Source of the DNA: Opitutales bacterium | GTDB lineage: Bacteria > Verrucomicrobiota > Verrucomicrobiia > Opitutales > Seribacteraceae | Assembly: GCA_028101545.1 (NCBI GenBank) | Contig: JAOHKZ010000019.1 | Location: 1-41,052 of the forward strand | Direction of reading: 5' to 3' | Length of the DNA: 41,052 bases | Shown: piece after piece, positions 16,927 through 27,500 of the stretch | How the letters are laid out: the number at the start of each line of letters is the position of its first letter | Position numbering within the stretch: the stretch's first letter is position 1 | Made by a program: the position numbers and the translations under genes | Notes under the pieces: generated by a model | Seen by the model: only the letters and a program-made list of their open reading frames with translations | The model's database searches: none | What the model was told of the DNA's origin: nothing

Positions 16927-17958
16927 TTAAGTTGAAGGCAGAATAGAGATAATCTTTTCTACAGTGTGAGAAATATGAAGTTTTTCCCTAAAGCATCTCT
17001 CAGCATTATCTATACAATGAAGATGTTCTTTCGAAATCCATTTTATCAAAAGATCACTTATTCCATCCATGTCATCATTTGCAACAAAACCAGCATTTGA
17101 ATCTATAACCTCTCGCCATAAATTTACTTTGTTCGTTAGAAAAACAGGGGTTCCAACCGAAAGTGCTTCAGCTATAACCATTCCAAAGTTCTCTTGATGC
17201 GATGGAAGAATTAAGGAATCTGCGATACGTAAAGCCCCCCATTTTAAATTTCCTTTTAACATTCCCGACCAAACTATTTGAGTCTTATTATGAGTTAAGG
17301 TTTGTAAATATGATATAAAATTATCCCTATGATCAAGAGGTCCTGCTAGAAGAAGAACATCATCTTTATTACTTTCCTTTAAAAAACTCTTTATTAATAA
17401 ATCAACACCCTTTTTAGGATGGAATCTACCTAAATATAAAAGAATTCGTTTATCTTTCAGCTTAGGAAAACTTGAAAGAAACGAACTTATTTCTAGTTTA
17501 GAATCGTTTGAAGGATTTGTAACTCCCAAGCCGGTAACATATTCATTGCATTTATAAGGTGTAAATGTTTTTTGAGCCAAGTTGCGTTCCTCATCAGTTG
17601 TAAAACAAACAGCATGAGCATCCTTCATTATTTTGCCCTGTCGCCAAAACCAATATAATTGTTTCTTTAAATGCTTGATCAGATAATTTTTCTTGAACCA
17701 AGGGTCCAACATGCCATGGGGGAAAATTAAATATGGATTGCCTTGTAAATTATAATTTTGCCAAGCTTTCGAACCTGGCCACTGCCACAAACCATGTGAG
17801 AAGATAATATCATTTTTGTATATTTGATACCTTTTCTCGCAAATTACTTTAGAATCAAAGTTTCTTTTAAGAAACTCGTCGTTTAGTCGATTAACTGCTT
17901 CAATTACTCCACCAGTACGAGGATCTGAAGACTGAATTAAATGGATGAGTCTCGTCAC
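16927..17958 (-). CDS. Glycosyltransferase, family-4 (GT-B) type
   Basis: A 343-residue GT-B glycosyltransferase. Its N-terminus TRLIHLIQSSDPRTGGVIEAV is that of a GT4 acceptor domain. The donor domain shows ILLYLGRFHPKKGVDLLIKSF and the EX7E motif in ENFGMVIAEALSVG, followed by TPVFLTNKVN. The start is a GTG at 17958, forced by an in-frame stop two codons upstream, with a GAG stretch just before it. It lies 20 bp downstream of the 2095-residue giant protein gene and 15 bp upstream of the second glycosyltransferase, so the four genes form one probable operon. A role in glycosylating the giant proteins or a surface polysaccharide is an inference from this order. Confidence 0.9.
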   Translation of the reverse strand: MTRLIHLIQSSDPRTGGVIEAVNRLNDEFLKRNFDSKVICEKRYQIYKNDIIFSHGLWQWPGSKAWQNYNLQGNPYLIFPHGMLDPWFKKNYLIKHLKKQLYWFWRQGKIMKDAHAVCFTTDEERNLAQKTFTPYKCNEYVTGLGVTNPSNDSKLEISSFLSSFPKLKDKRILLYLGRFHPKKGVDLLIKSFLKESNKDDVLLLAGPLDHRDNFISYLQTLTHNKTQIVWSGMLKGNLKWGALRIADSLILPSHQENFGMVIAEALSVGTPVFLTNKVNLWREVIDSNAGFVANDDMDGISDLLIKWISKEHLHCIDNAERCFREKLHISHTVEKIISILPST

Positions 17959-17978
17959 CTCAAATTAAATAACAAAGC

Positions 17979-18263
17979 TTAATAAGATTTCCAAGAATTG
18001 CTCTGAAAAGAATAGTAACTGGCTGAATATTCTCCACTTTCAAAATAAATCCATCCGTTTTCAGATGCACTGTACAAGTATGGATAAATACTTGATTTCG
18101 TCCAAACCCAGCCAAGAGTGTTAGAATAGAACCAAAAGTTGCTGGGGGACACACCCGCAATGTATATCCAACCAAGACCTAATTTATCATCAAAGTCTCG
18201 GTGGTAAACCCATGGAAAATTAAAGTCCCAAAAGTTGCCAAACCAGCTTTCCTGCTTCCAATC
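17979..18263 (-). other. Aromatic C-terminal tail domain, copy 1
   Basis: Residues 2002-2095 of the 2095-residue protein are dense in Trp, Tyr and Phe. The segments WFGNF, WVYH, LGWIYI, LGWVWTKSSIYPYLY and GWIYF line up with the end of the 4532-residue protein. I know of no named domain for this pattern. Similar endings occur in large Verrucomicrobiota proteins, by recollection rather than search. Confidence 0.75.
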
Positions 18264-21200
18264 AGGAAATTCTTTGCCAAGGCTAATTGAATTTTCCCAA
18301 ATTAAATTAAATCGTGATGTATATCGCCGATCGTTTAAGATTTTTGAAATAGCATCAATTGTAGATAATTTTGAATAAGGTTCTACATCTTCATCTTTTA
18401 AGATATCCGCATTTTCTCGCCATAGAAGATGCATCAAAGTGGCGATTTTAAAATGTGAATCTCGAATATCATCCGTCGACAAAATATATGGCATCCTGTC
18501 AAAACGAACCTCTTTCGCCATATTATAAATAAAATCCACTGCTACTTCACCCGCATTATATCCTGCCCTAAAATTTATCGTCCCCCCATTACCAACATCA
18601 TAAGTAGGTGCAGGTACAATTTGATCCCTTCGAGGAGGCGAATCAGGGTTATACCCTGTAAATGCAACACCTAAATTGGGTTTTGTTCCCGATGGTAACT
18701 CCCAATATGCGGGCTCAAATGTACCCCACCATTCAAGCATTTTGTAAGAAGCCTGATACAATTGTTGTAAGGTCGGCTGTACGCCCCACTTGTTTTGGAA
18801 AGAACGTTTGATAAAATCGTACCTATTATTTTGAAAATTAATTATATTAGAAGTGTAATAACTTCCAACCAAATAGGGCACCCGCTCAAACCTAAAAGAG
18901 TAGTCATTACTAAGAAATAAAAAATCAATATAACTTTTTAACCAAAAAGGATCTGTTGCTTGACCCCCAAAAATCCCCGCGTAAGGATCGTTGGATAAAC
19001 CAATGTAAGAGTTGGAGTCAGATTCAAATTTACTAAATTCTGCATGCCAAGAACCAAAAACGACTTTATGAGCTGCGACGATATCAACCCTGTCGGAAAT
19101 AGCACCCATATCAGAAATTCCATTAATCCAACTTGCGACTTGTTGAGAATGATTACCAGAACCATCAAAAGATTCCAGAGCATAACTAATTTCATCAGAA
19201 GTCGGGCTTCTTGCAGTCAAATCAGTAAATAAAGACAATAAATTTGATTGCTCATCAACCCATGGTATTGGAGGAGCTATATTAAAGGTTATCGTGTTAG
19301 ATATAAATACAGGTACATGACCCTCAACACTATCCATTTCAACTAGAGCTAACAGTTGGACAGTTCCATCCGGTTTTGCATATTTCGAAAATTCAATATC
19401 GAAAAAAGTGGTAATTTCTTTTCTCATAATTGTATTTGTACTCGAATTTACATCCGTTGCCTGTAAGGAATTAAAGTTTATTCCGTTGGCTAGGAAATGA
19501 ATATCATTAACTTTTTCCAATAAGTCTGAAGGGCCATTAATAATCCCATTTACTGTAACAATTTGACCATCCAAAATTTGATTTTCACCAAGGCCGCTAA
19601 GTCCATTAACAATATCAATAGTCATGGTAGGAAAAATTTCGTTATGCAGATTGCTACCATATTTGGTATTAAAAGAATAATTACCCTGTAAATCAACAGC
19701 TACAACCGATAATGCCCATCGGGTAAGCAATGTTTTGCCGTCCTTCAATACAGACGGTGGTGAAAAACTTACATGATATGGAGGTGAAGTTTGTTCGGAA
19801 ATTTTTTCTCCATTTAAATAAAACATTACCCTTGCGAGGGAAGGTTCTTTTCCTGTCCGTCCAAGAAATTTTGCATTGCAACTTAAAGTTGATGCATTTG
19901 CAATCAAAGTCCTGAAAGGGTATACATTGGCAAATCCCTGGGCGTCCGCTGGAGTTTGACCTTCGTAATAAGCTAATGACCTTAAGTCAATCGATCCGGC
20001 AGACAACATTGCCTGTATCTCATCTTCCGTGTACGGACCTTCAGTATTATAGCCAACTAAATTACTATTTACAGTAGTTTCACCAGTAAAAAGATTCAAA
20101 ACAGTGGTTTGCTGAAATTGTGGAACCCGGAGATAAATCCGCTGGGATGTGAGTTTGGGATGAATGTCCAAAAATGTTTCAGCAACATCTCCTATATTTT
20201 GTTTAACATTAACATCCACAGGAGAAGAAAAATATTCGTTTCCAAGATTATCAATTAATTTGGCGATAAGCCGGTGATTTCCCGTTCGATTATTATTCCA
20301 AGGAAAAAACATGGTGGTTGTTTGGGATCCCCCGTAATCAACTGGTGAAGAACCTATCAAATTACCATCTGCATATAATTCAACTGAATCCACAGCACCT
20401 CTCAGAACAGAACCATTAATAAAAATTGGGTATTCTGCGTTAAGATTAACTTCATGACCAAGCGAAGAGAAAAAGCTCTCTTCTATAGAAATTTGTCCCC
20501 AATCCTGATAGGATGAATTTGTCTTTAAATCGCGATAAAAAATATCCCTAAAATTATTAGTTAAATTATTAATATCTTGATTAGAGTTTCCAAAAATCAA
20601 TCCACCCAAACCATCGGCATCCGAACTGTAAAAAACATACCTCCCATCTCCACTTAATGTTGGAAAACGGTGGGAAGGCATACTTGTAGTTGTGATATAA
20701 TTTGCTGGATGGCCAAACTTATTAAGGCTAGCTCTTTCATTTGATTGATCTTGGGCATTGAACACATAAATATCGTCAGTGACTTGATCCTCTTCGAAAT
20801 TGAAAACGGGTCTGCTGCCAGGAGATGTAACAGAAGTCATTGTAGTGGAAATTTCTGAATAACCTAAAATCATAGGAGAGGGAGAAATTTTAGGCGTGGC
20901 TCGAGTAAAACCATTCCCTTGAATAAGCATATTAGTCAATATATTCACGCTAAGCGCAGATGGGGTGCTAGAAGTAACCCTACCAGTAAAAGCCTTTAAT
21001 GTAAAATTTGCCAAACCCGTTGCATTATTTTCAATTTGTGGTCCACTGGATAAATTAGATGGGTTTGCCCATTGTTGGTTTATTATTCCAATAATACTAT
21101 TTCTTACCTGCTCTTCGCTTTGATTAATATTTACAGTAAAAGGAGGTGATGCAAATGAACCAAAAATAATTGTAATTTGTTTCGTATAATCTCCTATTGT

Positions 21201-24200
21201 TAAGGTACTGCCAAGAAGTGCATCACTATCCAGTACATTTAGTTCAATATGTTGCTCTATAAAGATTTCTCCATTTGAACCAAAATGAATTCGATCGGGA
21301 TCAATTCTCGCATCAGGTCTACCATCATCATCTTGATCGGCACCATCTCCATCAACAATAATTGAAGGTTTAAGCATTAGCTGCCCAGATGCATTCGGAT
21401 ACCCAATTCCAGAATCCACCATTTCAATTCTATGAATTGATGCACCACCTTGTTTGTTTTGAACAGCACCTGTAGGATTAGCGAACTTAAGCCCACCAGC
21501 TTGAAAACCAGTTCCGCCTGATGCGTTTGCAACAGAAACTATTGTTTGATCCAAGTGATAATTATTTCCCGAATTCTGTATCGTAATGGAAATAATTCTT
21601 CCATTTGCGTCAGCTAAAAAAGAAGCGACCGCTCCGCTACCATTTCCAGAAAGATCTTGAATTATAAAATTACCATTTGCGGGATAGCCAGAACCAGGGT
21701 TAACAATCTCTATTTTTCCAATTCCTCCTTGTAAAACAGCTCTAGCCTGAGCGGGCCTGTAAGTATGATTTGGATAAACCTTAAGATCGGTTCCCGTCAA
21801 ATTTAAATCCAATAGATTCGAAGATTGAGTTGAATAGGCAATAATGTTTCCGTCATCACTTATTGAAGGTTCTCTACTTACTTTATTTCCCCCTACCCGA
21901 CTCCCGACTTCACCATTTAGTTGTGGAGATTCACTTATTCTATTGGAACCCCCTTTTGCTTTTATAGTCGAGACCAAAGAACGAAAAAGGTCTCCACCTG
22001 GATTTACCAAAAGTGGAGTTGCCGATGCCAAACGAGTTGGTGCGTTTGCGGTGGGGTCTGGGAATATCATCAAACTTGGATTCGAATAATTACTACCAGG
22101 AGTTATAATTTGAAGCTGATTTATTTCCCCATGAATATTTACTCGGGGAATAACTTGCGCACCACTTCCTGTAGCGTCCAAAATCTGGATTGTTGCTGTA
22201 TCAGTATAACCTACTCCAGCATCTTGTATGACAATTGAAGATATACCTTTTCCGCTTACCATATTAGATGCAGCGGATTGAAAAACTACCGTGGTACCGT
22301 CCTGACTTATTTTGGGGTACTGTGTTTTACCACCATCCGGTAGTAGTCCCAATTGATTTCTCCCCGCATAATAAAAAGTATTGTTATCCCATAAAAAAAC
22401 ATCCGACTGGTTATTAAGGTCCGACTCGCCAGTGACTAAATTAGACGCGTAACTAGTAAAAACTAACTTCGATCCATCACCACTTAAACAAGAATCAAAA
22501 CTCATACCATTTCCATTTGTTACTTGAATAATTGAACCTGGAGAAGTTACGGAACTTCTTTTAAATAAATATATTTGTTTCGTTCCATCTCCAGCACTAC
22601 TAGTTAGATTTGTTGCAGTAGATTCGAAAGAAATATTAAGTCCAAATTCATCAATACTTGGATAAAAACTTCCATCGTTTGCATTTGTTTTTGTAGTGGA
22701 TTGACTGATCAACTGTAATTCTTCGGAAAAAACATCATAAAGAAATATATCGGGATGATTATTATTATCACCGGAAATCAAATTTGATGCCATCGAATGA
22801 AAAACCACAAATCTGCCATCACCACTTACTTTCGGTGCATAACTTGAACCATCTGGATCTTGACCTTCCAGTAAACCTGTAGTTATTTGCTTTTCAATAT
22901 TGGTTTTAGTATTTTTTAAAATGATTTGAGAATGACCGTCTACAAATGACTCAAACACAACAATACTTCCATCCCGATTCGAAGAAGGTCGTCCACTGCG
23001 ATCCTCCCGGGAATCAGATAATATACCTCCATGTACTTCATTCTGTGAACGAAGGCTTATTTGAGGAGTTGCATTGTCTTGATTAATATTACCTCGCTGA
23101 ATCCCGTTTGCTACTAAATCTGCAACCAAATAATAATCTCCTTCTAAATTATCTGGTAAAAGTTGTACCCAATCAAGGGTGATGGTTTCGTCGGGTCTTA
23201 AGCCCAATCCCAAATCACCATTCCCACCTCCTAGTTCAATCTGTCGTAAAATAAAATCATCGGATGTATTACTCTGAGTAAACGAATTATTTTGTGACAG
23301 GGCAACGCGAAGAGTGAATGTATCACCCGCTACTATGGGTCCATCCCCACTGTTCCTTGCAACCAATTTTAAATTTATGGGATCAAGGCCTTGAAAGGTG
23401 CCTTCTGCGTTAAAAAATATTGTTGCGGCAATATTCGCAGTACCGGAAACAATATTAATTGTGTGTTGAAATTGATTACTTCCTGCCGTCTCATCCGATT
23501 CGATGATTCTATTTTGAGAATCAACAAATACATCTACCTGAAAGGGACCATCCGGTGTATTCGCTGGAATATAAACATTAGGGATAGAAAAAGGTAAAGT
23601 TACTGATGGAAGAACGGGCCAAGCTACCGACGCATCTACCATTGCTTGAGTAGGAAAAAGTAAACTGTTTATTCCGGCACTTGAAGGGAAATTTGCATCC
23701 ACGCGAAAAAAGACAAAACTTTCTGAAGCGGCTGTCGTATTGTTTGTAATTTCACCCTCAATATTAACATACTCCCCTGCCCGTGCAGTTGTTGGACTAT
23801 TCACAGTTATTGATAAATCAGGAATAATAAGATTAAACGGATCTTCATGAGAATTTCCTGGAGTTAAAATAGTTGCTCCAGGAGAATTAACTAATAAACG
23901 AGCTGTCCATACATCCCCAGGTGCGGACCAAATATCATCCTGTGTCCAAGGCATCGTAAAAGTACTTTGAACATCGATTGTTCCACCTGGGCCCAATCCT
24001 GCATTATTTGGGGCAGGTGTATCCTGTAAAATAATGGTGCCGTTCTTATTGGTAATTTGAACGGAATAATTAATCGGAGTACCTCCACTTATTGCAGTTG
24101 AGTTTGCATCAAGGGAAATAATACCATTCACTTGAAATGCCTGCCCCACATTTACTTGGTCAATATCCCCATTTAATGTAACCGTTAACAACGGAGGGTT

Positions 24201-24266
24201 TTGTGCAAATAAACTGTTACACTTTAATATAAAACCAAAAGTGAAAATGTATATAAATATTCTCAC
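17979..24266 (-). CDS. Giant secreted multidomain protein (2095 residues) with PD40, Ig-like and aromatic tail domains
   Basis: The protein starts with a signal peptide (residues 1-21, ending ...SLFAQ) and is exported. In order, roughly: CARDB-like beta modules (150-390); PD40/TolB-like propeller repeats with SGDGRFVVFHS, SGDGSKLVFTS and SQDGTTVVFQS (410-680); GxGY-type beta repeats (680-1010); a further SGDGRYVFYSS near 1200; Ig-like modules at about 1275-1350, 1450-1535 and 1545-1660; a helical region resembling DUF4214 (1670-1990); and an aromatic tail (2002-2095). The start is a GTG at 24266, 9 bp after the stop of the 4532-residue gene and in the same frame, with no Shine-Dalgarno, which suggests coupled re-initiation. 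No catalytic site was recognised. It is probably a cell-surface or extracellular binding protein; the function is unknown. Confidence 0.9.
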   Translation of the reverse strand: MRIFIYIFTFGFILKCNSLFAQNPPLLTVTLNGDIDQVNVGQAFQVNGIISLDANSTAISGGTPINYSVQITNKNGTIILQDTPAPNNAGLGPGGTIDVQSTFTMPWTQDDIWSAPGDVWTARLLVNSPGATILTPGNSHEDPFNLIIPDLSITVNSPTTARAGEYVNIEGEITNNTTAASESFVFFRVDANFPSSAGINSLLFPTQAMVDASVAWPVLPSVTLPFSIPNVYIPANTPDGPFQVDVFVDSQNRIIESDETAGSNQFQHTINIVSGTANIAATIFFNAEGTFQGLDPINLKLVARNSGDGPIVAGDTFTLRVALSQNNSFTQSNTSDDFILRQIELGGGNGDLGLGLRPDETITLDWVQLLPDNLEGDYYLVADLVANGIQRGNINQDNATPQISLRSQNEVHGGILSDSREDRSGRPSSNRDGSIVVFESFVDGHSQIILKNTKTNIEKQITTGLLEGQDPDGSSYAPKVSGDGRFVVFHSMASNLISGDNNNHPDIFLYDVFSEELQLISQSTTKTNANDGSFYPSIDEFGLNISFESTATNLTSSAGDGTKQIYLFKRSSVTSPGSIIQVTNGNGMSFDSCLSGDGSKLVFTSYASNLVTGESDLNNQSDVFLWDNNTFYYAGRNQLGLLPDGGKTQYPKISQDGTTVVFQSAASNMVSGKGISSIVIQDAGVGYTDTATIQILDATGSGAQVIPRVNIHGEINQLQIITPGSNYSNPSLMIFPDPTANAPTRLASATPLLVNPGGDLFRSLVSTIKAKGGSNRISESPQLNGEVGSRVGGNKVSREPSISDDGNIIAYSTQSSNLLDLNLTGTDLKVYPNHTYRPAQARAVLQGGIGKIEIVNPGSGYPANGNFIIQDLSGNGSGAVASFLADANGRIISITIQNSGNNYHLDQTIVSVANASGGTGFQAGGLKFANPTGAVQNKQGGASIHRIEMVDSGIGYPNASGQLMLKPSIIVDGDGADQDDDGRPDARIDPDRIHFGSNGEIFIEQHIELNVLDSDALLGSTLTIGDYTKQITIIFGSFASPPFTVNINQSEEQVRNSIIGIINQQWANPSNLSSGPQIENNATGLANFTLKAFTGRVTSSTPSALSVNILTNMLIQGNGFTRATPKISPSPMILGYSEISTTMTSVTSPGSRPVFNFEEDQVTDDIYVFNAQDQSNERASLNKFGHPANYITTTSMPSHRFPTLSGDGRYVFYSSDADGLGGLIFGNSNQDINNLTNNFRDIFYRDLKTNSSYQDWGQISIEESFFSSLGHEVNLNAEYPIFINGSVLRGAVDSVELYADGNLIGSSPVDYGGSQTTTMFFPWNNNRTGNHRLIAKLIDNLGNEYFSSPVDVNVKQNIGDVAETFLDIHPKLTSQRIYLRVPQFQQTTVLNLFTGETTVNSNLVGYNTEGPYTEDEIQAMLSAGSIDLRSLAYYEGQTPADAQGFANVYPFRTLIANASTLSCNAKFLGRTGKEPSLARVMFYLNGEKISEQTSPPYHVSFSPPSVLKDGKTLLTRWALSVVAVDLQGNYSFNTKYGSNLHNEIFPTMTIDIVNGLSGLGENQILDGQIVTVNGIINGPSDLLEKVNDIHFLANGINFNSLQATDVNSSTNTIMRKEITTFFDIEFSKYAKPDGTVQLLALVEMDSVEGHVPVFISNTITFNIAPPIPWVDEQSNLLSLFTDLTARSPTSDEISYALESFDGSGNHSQQVASWINGISDMGAISDRVDIVAAHKVVFGSWHAEFSKFESDSNSYIGLSNDPYAGIFGGQATDPFWLKSYIDFLFLSNDYSFRFERVPYLVGSYYTSNIINFQNNRYDFIKRSFQNKWGVQPTLQQLYQASYKMLEWWGTFEPAYWELPSGTKPNLGVAFTGYNPDSPPRRDQIVPAPTYDVGNGGTINFRAGYNAGEVAVDFIYNMAKEVRFDRMPYILSTDDIRDSHFKIATLMHLLWRENADILKDEDVEPYSKLSTIDAISKILNDRRYTSRFNLIWENSISLGKEFPDWKQESWFGNFWDFNFPWVYHRDFDDKLGLGWIYIAGVSPSNFWFYSNTLGWVWTKSSIYPYLYSASENGWIYFESGEYSASYYSFQSNSWKSY

Positions 24267-24275
24267 TTTAATGAA

Positions 24276-24551
24276 TTATTGGTTTTCCCATTTTTTTGTA
24301 TCAAAATTATAATAAATTATTGGATTCGAATTGAGATCCCAATAATTCCAAACGTTATTCGAATTATAGAAGTATGGAAAAACACTAGGTTTCGTCCACC
24401 ACCAAATCTTTAAATTATTATGCCATATCCAATAGCCACTTGAATCCCCGGAACCTATATAAAGCCATCCAAGTTTGGCATGATAAACCCAAGTGGATTT
24501 TGTAGAGTAAAAATTTCCCATCCAATCTGAACCAAGCCAACCATCAAGGCC
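24276..24551 (-). other. Aromatic C-terminal tail domain, copy 2
   Basis: Residues 4442-4532 carry WMGNF, WVYH, LGWLYI, IWWWTKPSVFPYFY and VWNYW, matching the tail of the 2095-residue neighbour in order and spacing. Shared tails at the extreme C-terminus of otherwise different exported proteins are often sorting or anchoring signals. That role is inferred. Confidence 0.75.
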
Positions 24552-27500
24552 ATTAAGTGATTTAGAGGTTAAGCTTAAATGATTGTCAATTTGGAGAGAA
24601 CCAGTAGCGGTGCTACTCATTTGTCCATCTGAAAGGCGTACTGTTATTTGACGACTTTTTCCAAGATAAGGTAATAGATCATCCATATCTCCAATTATTA
24701 CTTTTCCGTCTTGATCAATGTTAAATGGTTTATTTCCATCTGCATCCAAATCAAAATTGGAAGATATAATCTCCCATGATATGTTTGTACCTGGATCTCC
24801 ATCATGTCCACTTATTAAGCCTACATCCGAATTATTGCCCCAGGAATTTGGTCCAATGTAAAATTGAAAATTCGAGGCAACGGGAGGGAAAACATTAATT
24901 GTATTTATGGCTAAACTAGTTACTGATAATTTGTCGGTAGTTGAAGAATTACGGATACTTGTAAGACTTGAGCCGCCAACTATTGCTTGATACTCATCTA
25001 TAATTTTACTCTGAACGGCCAATTGATTTTTAGCTAAATTGATCGCAATAGTCGTTGCATTCGAATCTGGATTTTCTGAAGTACTTTTTAGAAGGCTATC
25101 ACTCTGCTCCATGATTGCCACAGCATCATCCAATTGTGAAGGCGATACTCCGGGACCCACTACTTGTAAGGACTCTTTTATTGCGGTGTTTAAAAAATCA
25201 CTGTCTTCAAGAGGGTTATTTGAATCACTGATAGAAATTTTATCCGCAACTTGATTAATAAATGCCACACTTGCTGCACTGCCTGAATTCAACGATGTTG
25301 AACTCGCTAATGCGTCAACCTGATTCATTGCACTAGCAAGACGTGCAGTTGCACCTAATACAGATTTTGATAAATCATCCCCAATCGAAGCAGCATAAAT
25401 GGGGTCGTAAGCGATGGGATCTACTTCTGTTAGATCAGGCAAGCCAAGTGCAGTGGCCACTTTTTGAGATGCAGCATTCAATTGATCTGGTGACGGATTA
25501 TCACCGGCAATTGCTTCTATTAGAGTCGTGAGTGGACTAATGACAGAAGCAGTTGCCCCGGACTTATATTTCCCGGTAAAACTTACATTCCTTGATACAT
25601 CCATTCCTCCCGAAATAATAATTTTTCCTTCATTAAAATCAATTATTCCATTTTCATTAATGTCATAAGCGATAAATTCCTGAGGAGTGAACTGTAATTT
25701 GAACCCACCGTCACTGTCAGTAGTAATTATTTGAACAAGATCGTGCTGTCCGTCAAATCCATCTTCCTTGGCATCAAATACAACCGTGGAGCCAACTAGA
25801 TATCCATCTATTGCTTTTCCAGACATTACATAGGCATAATCCTCTATTATAACTAGTAACGATTTTTTTACTTCGTTTTTACTGGAATCAATAACGGAAT
25901 AAACCACCTCATATTCTCCAGTCTGATTAACATCAATTGAAGTATCTCCACTTATACTTATTTGGATTTTAGAAGTTAAATTCCCATCTACCGTATCGCT
26001 TGCTGAAGGATTTGAGTTAATATAATCCAATAAAGGAATGGAATTTATAGTACTGGATCCCTTGTACATTTTAATAGGACCGTTATCGGATAAAGTCAGA
26101 CTGGGCGGACTATCCAGACCAACAATATTCAAAGTTTGTGATTTCTGAATGATACGCTTGTAGCTATCCAAAACGGAATAATTCACCTTGTATATTCCCG
26201 AAATCGCATTGGGGAGAACGGAGTATATATATCCAATTTCTGAGTTACCGCTTCTGCTTACCGCACTAGTATAATTTCCCTCCATCTTGACAGTTAATTC
26301 AGTACTTTGTTTATTAGGTAGCTTCTCGGAAGAAAATGCACCTAATAAAATGGTCGCCCCTGCATTTGTGGAAATAGTCGCATTTCCAAAAAGCGTAATG
26401 ACAGGAGGCGGAGGCAAAAAGTTAAAAACTACAGGATTAAGGGGTTTATTGCCATCTGCATCCTTGTAACTGTGTTCATAAAAATCATCAAATCCATCGT
26501 TATCAGTATCTGCGACTAATGGATTAGTGAAAATATTCGTGATTTCATCCCAATCTGTAAGATTGTCATCATCTGTATCAGGTTCCCTAGGGTTGGTTCG
26601 GTAGTTCCATTCTTCATAATCAAATAATTGATCCGAATCATTGTCGTCGGTGGAAGCAATTACATGATTTGTCGAATAGAAATATTGATCCAGCCATTTT
26701 TCTTTATCAGATAATGTCGTTCTGCCGGAAGCCATTACCCGGGTGCTTACATTTTGATCGTTCCAATATGCAAACAAGCGTGCCCCTTTTCCGCGAAGAG
26801 AGGAAAATAATGTCAGTACTGCCTGCCGACTGGAAAAAGAACTTGAACTCTCAATCACAAAAAGAGATTGCATGGAATTATGCTTGGTGCAGAAGTAGAG
26901 AAGATTTCCTGAAAAATCATTGGGTAAGTTTACATTTATCCGATCACCCAAATTATTAGAATTAAATTCACCACCATGAGAAACATGTATTGAATTACTG
27001 TCTCCATAGCTTTCTCCAATCATAAAAGGATGGTCATCCGAGACACCATCATTAATAAAAATATATGTTGAGCCGGGGTATAATTTATATTCAGAAAAAT
27101 CTACAATGCTTCCGCTTAAATCAGAAAAATTATAGTAAGGTTTAGTGCCATCTCCGCCACTTACCTTAAAGATCACAGGGGCAGGAGACAGATTTAAAGT
27201 TTTACTAGATATCGTACTATTTGGATCTTTTACATTTTGATCAAAAACAATGCCCCAAGTTGCTTTGGAAGAATACTTCAAACCAGAGGTTCCATTTATA
27301 TCACTTCCGTTCTCATCGAACACCGATAAATTAAAAGAAGTGGAAGCAGAAAAATTATTTGCTGCAGCTGCAATATCTAATTCAACCGCATTATGTGAAC
27401 CACTCGATTGAGGGGTCAATTTGAGGGTAAAATTACTTGTACTATTACTCTCAGTTGCTTTACCCCCACCCCAGTAGGAATTGCTCAAATCTGCATATTC

